Source: Saposhnikovia divaricata (Eukaryota; Streptophyta; Magnoliopsida; Apiales; Apiaceae). From it: a stretch of DNA of 64,000 bases. Where the stretch lies: contig CM071600.1 in NCBI GenBank assembly GCA_036435485.1, forward strand, positions 59,765,546 to 59,829,545, read 5' to 3'. The notes below the pieces were generated by a model. That model was given only the letters and a program-made list of their open reading frames with translations, was not told where the DNA came from and made no database searches. The first letter of the stretch is position 1; each line of letters starts with the position of its first letter. Shown here piece after piece: positions 57,991 to 64,000 of the stretch. A program made the position numbers and the translations under genes.

Positions 57991-60222
57991 GTTCGGTTGA
58001 ATTGGATTCGATGAGTTGGTTGAGTTGGTTTTCGTCTTCACCATCTTCATTCGAATGTGATGCTTCGTGTAAGGATTCCAAAAGTTTTGATCTCCCTATT
58101 TAGTCTGTCAACTCAATCATTAGGCAATGATTGTGTGAATTGACCCCACAATCATGGTATAATCTTCTACAATTTTAATTATAGATTGTTGTGGTGATAA
58201 AGTCCATGAAAACTTGATAATAATTTATTTGTCAAAACTTTTGTGTATTTTAAGTTTTTATCTTTTTATTTGCTTCTTATCGTCATTCAACAGTGCAAAA
58301 ATGTTCGTTTATGTGATTTTGTTAAACTAGATTTATAAACTTTTAGTGTTAGTTTTTTCCTTTAACCTTCTTTTTGTCATTGATTTGCTAAATCGATCAA
58401 TATTGTCCATATTTATCTACATGATCAGTTTTGATAATTTTAGATTGGTCCATTAGTGGTCCAATTATGGTAGGGATTTGAGAATTGATTATCAAGATTT
58501 ATGCCTGGTTGTTAAATATATATTTTATTAATTTGTTACCTTGTTAAATGCTCATAAATCATAGTTTATGTTTTAATAATATCTTTAATATATTATTTAC
58601 TGTCTTTAATTTTTTCCAATAACTGAAATTTTATTATGTGCATATTAAATGTTTATCTTTTAAGGCTTGATCAGGTTATTTTTTATTTACCCCTACCATT
58701 TTATAAATAAGGCAGGTAGTTAACTCTTTTTTATGGTATTTTTAATTAGTTGTAATGGTATTAATTGCGGTTTTGAATGATGGTTGTGTCGTTGAATGTC
58801 ATTAACTCCTTAGATCATATTTGCATTTCAATTTATTAACTTTCTTTTATTAGCTTTAAATAGGTTCATTAAATTGTCAGTTTTATTTTTAAATGTGATT
58901 ACTACCTCTTTAGTTGAAGGTTTTGAATTCAAATTTTAAATTTTTGTGCCACAAATATTAATGATTCATTGTGGACCATAAGTGATTGTTTTTTGTATCT
59001 TATAGAGGTAATTGTTCCATTTATTGGCCAGTACATTCCATTTATGGATTTTATTATTTTTATTATTTTTATAATTATTTAAATTTAACAATGACGACTC
59101 TTTCTTAAATTTAAATATTAACTTTGTATAAAGATTAAACAAAAAAAAGTATCTTTCTTTAATAACGACTATATCTAAAATTTAACAATGCTTTTAATTA
59201 ACGATATTAGTTAATCAATTAAGTTTCTTTTTTTATCGAAAAAGATAAGAAACGGTGTCATATATGATACTTTTTGTACTTTTATACTTTTTAAGGCGAT
59301 TACATATTGTGCCATTTTATATGGATGTTAGTGCTTATAAAGGATGTGCCATATTTTTGGCTGTTTGTGATTTGTTGTTAGTTGACGAATTTGTTTTTTG
59401 TCATTTTAGATGACTTTTTTAGTCTTTTATGATTTTGTATGAGAACTCGGCATTTTATATGCCTAGCCAAAGGGGACCCCTTTGGTTAGATATATAAAAC
59501 TGTTAAATTTTATTAAGTATACTGCATATAATAAATATATATAGTATATTTGATAAATGGTTCATTGACATAATTTATTTGTTGTGGTCGTTTTGGTGAT
59601 CTTTCAGTTTTCTTGGGTGGGAAGAACTGTAAAGAGAAGATGGATGGAGGCAGAATCTTGGGTTTTGTAGAGGAATCAACAAGAATTCTTTGGCAATTTG
59701 CTTTTAGCCTTTATGTAAGTCAATGTATTATTGTTGGGTGGGGCACTATTTTTTCCCCCTTGAGTTTCTCCCATAGGATTTTGCTCTTGCGGGGTTTTTA
59801 ACGAGGCCTACATGTGTAAGGAGTCTTCTTCTCTAATATAAAAGTGTTATTGTCTAAACTTCCGGAGGAATCCCTTTCTCATGTCAGTCCGAATTTAGGT
59901 TAGGACCCATGGATTGGTTAAACATACCTTTCGGATAGATGATAAGCTTTTGTGGATGAAAGAATGTCTCAAATTCCTTTCCTTTTTGGATTGTGTAAAT
60001 TTTATCTTTTAAATGAAATCGTTTCATTTTGCAAAAAAAAAAGTGCGAGCATAAATAATTTGTTTGAAATCCATTGCGATCTGTATTGTCTAGTTAGCAC
60101 CATGGCATTTGTATATATCCCGAATTGGCATACACGCTATTCAAGTGTCTGCCTATTCAAGTGTCTGATGTAACCACATAAGGATGTGTCTGGCGGGATC
60201 TTCAATAAGAGATGGAGATATA
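57991..60222. other. AT-rich intergenic sequence with retroelement 3'-end signature
   Basis: No firm gene. An ATG frame at 58011 (MSWLSWFSSSPSSF) is short. Around 59745-59812, ccccttgagtttctcc and the ggtttttaacgaggcc phrase match the recurrent 3'-terminal wording of plant copia and LINE elements. Confidence 0.4.
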
Positions 60223-60719
60223 GTGGGTGTTTGGGGTATCTTAGGAAGAGTAGCTTATGACTTATAAGCATAAATGTTATATAAGTGATAAGTAGAGCAG
60301 AACTTATAAGTCAGTAAAGTATTTGGTAAATCAGAACTTATAAATCAGTAGAGTGTTTGGTAAATCAGAACTTATAAGTTAACTTCTTTTATTATTTTCA
60401 AAATATTTGTTTTTTAATATATATCAATGGATGTCAATGGATAGATCTCGATGAGTAGAGTAATTTGATATATACATATCAATTTTCTAATGAACGGACC
60501 AAAAGATATATGATTTTGAAGATTTGAAGGATATTATATATTGCGTGTATCGAGAAATAAGTTATAAGCATAAGTTGAATGTTAGGATTTCCTAACATTT
60601 AACTTATCAACATATAAGTCATAAGTTGAGCTAAAACTTAAATAGGCAAACACCCCTAAAAAGTTCTTATGACCTTATAAGCCATAAGTTCCATACAAAA
60701 TGAAACCCCAAACAGGCCC
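60223..60719. mobile_element. TIR element (PIF/hAT-like), non-autonomous
   Basis: Outer ends gtgggtgtttggggt and the complement of accccaaacaggccc face each other. Many cttataagt/acttataag motifs are inside. A second terminus-like gcaaacacccc at about 60644-60654 suggests two related elements or a rearrangement. ATA flanks both outer ends, too short to prove a TSD. Confidence 0.5.
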
Positions 60720-61640
60720 ATAATCTTGGCGAACCTTGTACTGTACGCGTCCCTTGTTGGGCTGGCACACGCGTCCCTTGTTAAGGTTGGCTGTGCTATG
60801 AGGTCTTGAAAATATTATGCATAGGGATGCCTCCACCCATGAAATCTTGAAAGATCTCTTCATGGGCCTTCAATAATCCAGAAGATGCTACACTTTAATC
60901 AAGCGTGTAGTATTGCGGAACTTACAACTTGTCCAGGCTACCCTACTTGACAATTTCAGTTTCCAAGTTTGAAAATATTTTTTGACATATATGTATTATC
61001 GCGACAATATATGAAAAATATTTTACAAGTCCAAATGCAATAATAAATATGCCATTTAAAAAATATCACGATATTTATTTTCTTCAAATATAATGTTTTC
61101 TGTAAGCATTTTTCTTCAAAATTATGTGTCTCATATATATAATTTTTTTTCTTCAAACTATGCAGCTTGTACGAGATTGTAAAATAAATCCACAATCAAT
61201 CAATGTACGATATTTTCCAAATCATAATAATTTTACAATTATAAAGATATATTTCTCGCACGATTTTTTAAATAATAAATAATTTTTTCTAAAAATTATC
61301 TAGAAACATAACTTTGCATTCATGCCAAGATAATAATATATGTTTGGCAGAAAATTATAACAAAGAAGGAAAAAAAAACTTATTTTTTTTACATGGCTGC
61401 CATATGTTTTCCTCGTCTCGTGTGTCATGTGGCCACCTCCTTGTTGCTTGGCTTCGTTGTTTTTGTTGCTACCAATTCTCGCCAATTTGTAATGCTTGTA
61501 GCTTCTTTTCTCTATTGTCGTCGTTACAATAGTTGCGGCCTTACTTTTATAACTGTTTAAGTCCCGGTTGTTTGTATTAATAAAACCCAAAACCCATAAT
61601 TGGATGTAATTATTCGTCTTCCGCGAATAATAATACACTC
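60720..61640. other. AT-rich sequence, partly interior of a minus-strand LTR remnant
   Basis: 61300-61640 carries an ORF on the minus strand that begins in the primer-site region, without recognisable domains. Left of that, nothing identifiable. Confidence 0.4.
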
Positions 61641-62040
61641 CTCCTTCTAGCACCAGATGTTGTTGGAGGAATTTCGTAACAACACGAAATCGGAGGTGTG
61701 CTGGAATAGTAGAGCGATTGTGTATGTTTATGGTTGTTTTTAAGGATTAGAGTTTATGAAAAATAGAGGGGCTGGACTCGGCAAGTATCTCGATTTGTCT
61801 CGTGTATCGGATCCCCTTTTCCAAGATGCATGCATACCAATTTATATTGGATTAAGCTTACGCAGTTCTGTGAAATTGTGTCTATCACTGAGAGACTTTA
61901 GGAGATATCTTCCATTATTAATTGCTTGAGATAAATTCTTTCCTCGTTTCAGAGATAGGATATTTTGTGGGCATTAAGAAATTATTATTAATCTGAATTA
62001 ATAATTATATATATTAGAAATTTGGGAAATTATTAGACAT
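61641..62040 (-). repeat. LTR remnant with Tat-type primer binding site (minus orientation)
   Basis: The minus strand reads an LTR end ...ACAACA, two bases, then TGGTGCTAGAAGGAG (61641-61655). This is nearly the primer site of the 26752-42778 Tat element. The proposed LTR spans about 61658-62040 and begins TGTCTAATAA on the minus strand. No partner LTR is in the window. Confidence 0.45.
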
Positions 62041-62545
62041 GTCAAAAATATGGCAAAACACGTCCCAATGGATACTAAATAATCTAACCTCTTTAATTTC
62101 CAAACCTGATTTTCCAATTGTATTTATACAGCCTTACTAAAGTTGCTATATTTACTTTTCCTATTTTCCGATGCTTTCGTGTTTTGGTTGAATAAATCAT
62201 TCATATGCTTGCTTGTTGCATGAATGGTAACTGCTGTTGCGAGCTATTACTAAAGGAAATATTAACATGCAAATCTCAGTTTTACAATGTTTTATACTGC
62301 AATAATCTTCTCAGCTTCTTTTTTACAGTTATTATGTACTACAATTATATATTCCCCGGAATCAGTAGGGTTGGTAGAAAAAATGGAATTATGAATATGT
62401 AGTCCCGTTTTTTTATTTTATTGCATCCGAATATAAATTAAAGGTACCACATTTTTATTTTATGTAGTTTTACACAGATCTAAGGTTACATTAGTTTAAA
62501 TGTTTACTTTCATTTTTGATTTTTGAGGGTCTCAAGTTGTTCGTA

Positions 62546-64000
62546 TGTGACGCCCCGGGATCCGGGGTCAAGGATCCGGGCCGTCAAGGTCCAATTTCCG
62601 ATCAATATCAATATCTCTGTAGTTTTTTTTTTTTTTTTTTAAATAAATAAATAAATCAGCAGTTGACCCCACACTAATACACACACCAGTCATATGCTCA
62701 TAGAACAACAACCACAATATTTAAAAGTTTTAAAGTTAACAGTTATTACAAGCCCAGAATTTACTAAGTACATTGTTGAACAAAGCTTCTACAGGAAGCA
62801 CTTCAACAACTAAAGTTTATTACAACTTACACACTTAATTTACATAAGTATACTAAGCCCCTTCGCTTGTCACTACCTCGGGGATGGTCGCCAGCACTCG
62901 CTCAAAAGGTCGCCTTTCCCTTACCCTCTTGCGGGGTGTGGTACGTAGTATCGGCATGGGACCTAGCTGCTATATACATAAATAGCAAGAGTGAGCTATA
63001 ATAGCTCAGCAAGATCATTCTGTAACTAAAATTTAGAATGTGAACAAGTATACATATATGTATAGGCATATGTAATAGCAGGAAACAATTAAAATCCTTA
63101 AGGAAGAGTAAAGCTCTTATTTAATAATACATCATCCACTCACTCTTATAAGAAAGTAATCTATATTAATATAATATCAGTTTTTCTTCATCTGTGTCCA
63201 TAATACCATCATCTCATATCATTACTCTGTTTTCAGTATAGAAATCTGAAATAATATAATATCAGTTTTTCTTCATTTGTAACTATCATTCCATCATCTC
63301 ATATCATTATTCTGTTTTCAGTATAGAAATCTGAAAACCATTGTCTACACTTTCTTTTCAAAAACATTGGGGATATCTGCTGTCGCCTGATACGTTAGGA
63401 CGATGATCAGTCGCCTAATCGTATCTGCTCTCTTTTTACTACCGGTAGAAGGAATGAAAATCATCCCTGGAGGAAGGCCACCTGCTAACATCCTCCCTTG
63501 GCATCTTCGTGCCGTAATAAAAATAATAAATGCTGGACTGTGTCGCACACAGCCCTGACACAGCCACTTACGCAAGTCTGTTGCAATCCCCCTCTTTATC
63601 ACATCGTTATTCTCTTTTTAAAATATCATTCCACATTTCCATTTTCTCACTTTCGTTTTCACATATCATTCTCTCATATCATTTCCATTCTCACACATTA
63701 CTTCTATAAAATATATATATATCATAAGGCTTTGATTATGATTCAGACCTCTCTTTCAAATTCAGAAATCAAATAATGTTTATTAAACCACTGATACTCA
63801 ATAAGAACATTTTTAATATAATATTATAACCATATAACCCTCGATAACAACTGATACCATTCTCTCTTATTCTCTTAATCATAAGGCATGTTCAATTCAT
63901 GCATAATCATCTTTATACATATCCATCTTCATATACATCTTCAGATATCTTTCTTTTCAATAGTAATACTCAAGGAAGACAATTTCTTCACAATATAGTA
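62546..64000 (-). repeat. LTR of the solo-LTR (Tekay-like) family, minus strand, runs off the window
   Basis: Starts TGTGACGCCCCGGGATCC, the counterpart of the reverse-complemented end of the 36814-41030 solo LTR (GATCCGGGGTCA shared). The block tttactaccggtagaagga near 63436 also occurs, inverted, in the solo LTR near 40300. It contains a T-run followed by AAAT repeats (about 62618-62656). Whether it is a solo or complete element cannot be seen. Confidence 0.7.

Noticed and set aside
58011..58100. Start of a gene (MSWLSWFSSSPSSF)
   Set aside because: 30 codons only, no downstream exon that I can join, and it lies beside an LTR-like segment.
59608..59714. Internal exon of a host gene with good GT and AG sites
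   Set aside because: A retroelement 3'-end signature (ttttcccc...tttttaacgaggcc) follows directly, the frame resembles no family, and no partner exon was found; a repeat origin is more likely.
1..64000. CRISPR arrays, operons, phage or bacterial mobile elements
   Set aside because: No spaced repeats of that type; introns, LTRs and plant gene structure show eukaryotic DNA.

Overview
This is plant nuclear DNA, almost certainly from a eudicot. One intact, intron-rich host gene (a P4-type aminophospholipid ATPase of the ALA4/ALA5 type) sits in AT-rich sequence dominated by nested LTR retrotransposons, non-autonomous DNA transposons and a decayed plastid insertion. The species cannot be named from the sequence alone. 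LTR-element sequence covers roughly 60% of the window. Many element boundaries are fixed by exact target-site duplications (TSDs) that I read directly.

Layout. 1-836: no recognisable gene. 837-19091: a decayed Ty1/copia element (Tork/Tnt1-like, TSD AAAAA) opened by two later insertions. The first, 2082-5742 on the minus strand (TSD ATACG), is a small non-autonomous LTR element. It carries an intron-less C-terminal piece of methylmalonate-semialdehyde dehydrogenase fused to an acidic ORF. The second, 7934-17182 (TSD ATTAG), is a Sirevirus-like copia that has lost most of pol. 19092-21784: unassigned. 21785-24258 (TSD AGCAT): another short minus-strand LTR element with unrecognised cargo. 25623-26068: a Mutator-like foldback element. 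26100-26728: nuclear plastid DNA (rpl22 and the end of rps19, minus strand). 26752-42778: a decayed Ty3/gypsy Tat-lineage element with two RNase H domains and a long antisense gene. That antisense gene is split by a 4.2-kb solo LTR (36814-41030, TSD CCTTT). 44921-45593: hAT-type MITE. 46758-47620: PIF/Harbinger-type element just upstream of the gene. 48723-53951: the P4-ATPase, ten coding exons, 1229 codons. 54387-56581: a DNA-transposon nest (two hAT-like elements, a Helitron, a 131-bp MITE) in the gene's 3' flank. 57546-62040: LTR remnants and another TIR element. 62546-64000: an LTR of the solo-LTR family on the minus strand, running off the window.

Interplay. The only likely functional gene is the flippase. 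The retroelement genes all carry stops, frameshifts or deletions, so none looks autonomous. The nesting gives a relative chronology: the outer copia is older than both of its insertions, the Tat element is older than the solo LTR, and the 54387 hAT is older than the Helitron inside it. The most unusual object is the small LTR element at 2082-5742. It looks like a retroelement that captured spliced host transcript and built a chimeric ORF from it, comparable in principle to maize Bs1. I saw no CRISPR array, operon or credible tRNA/rRNA gene.
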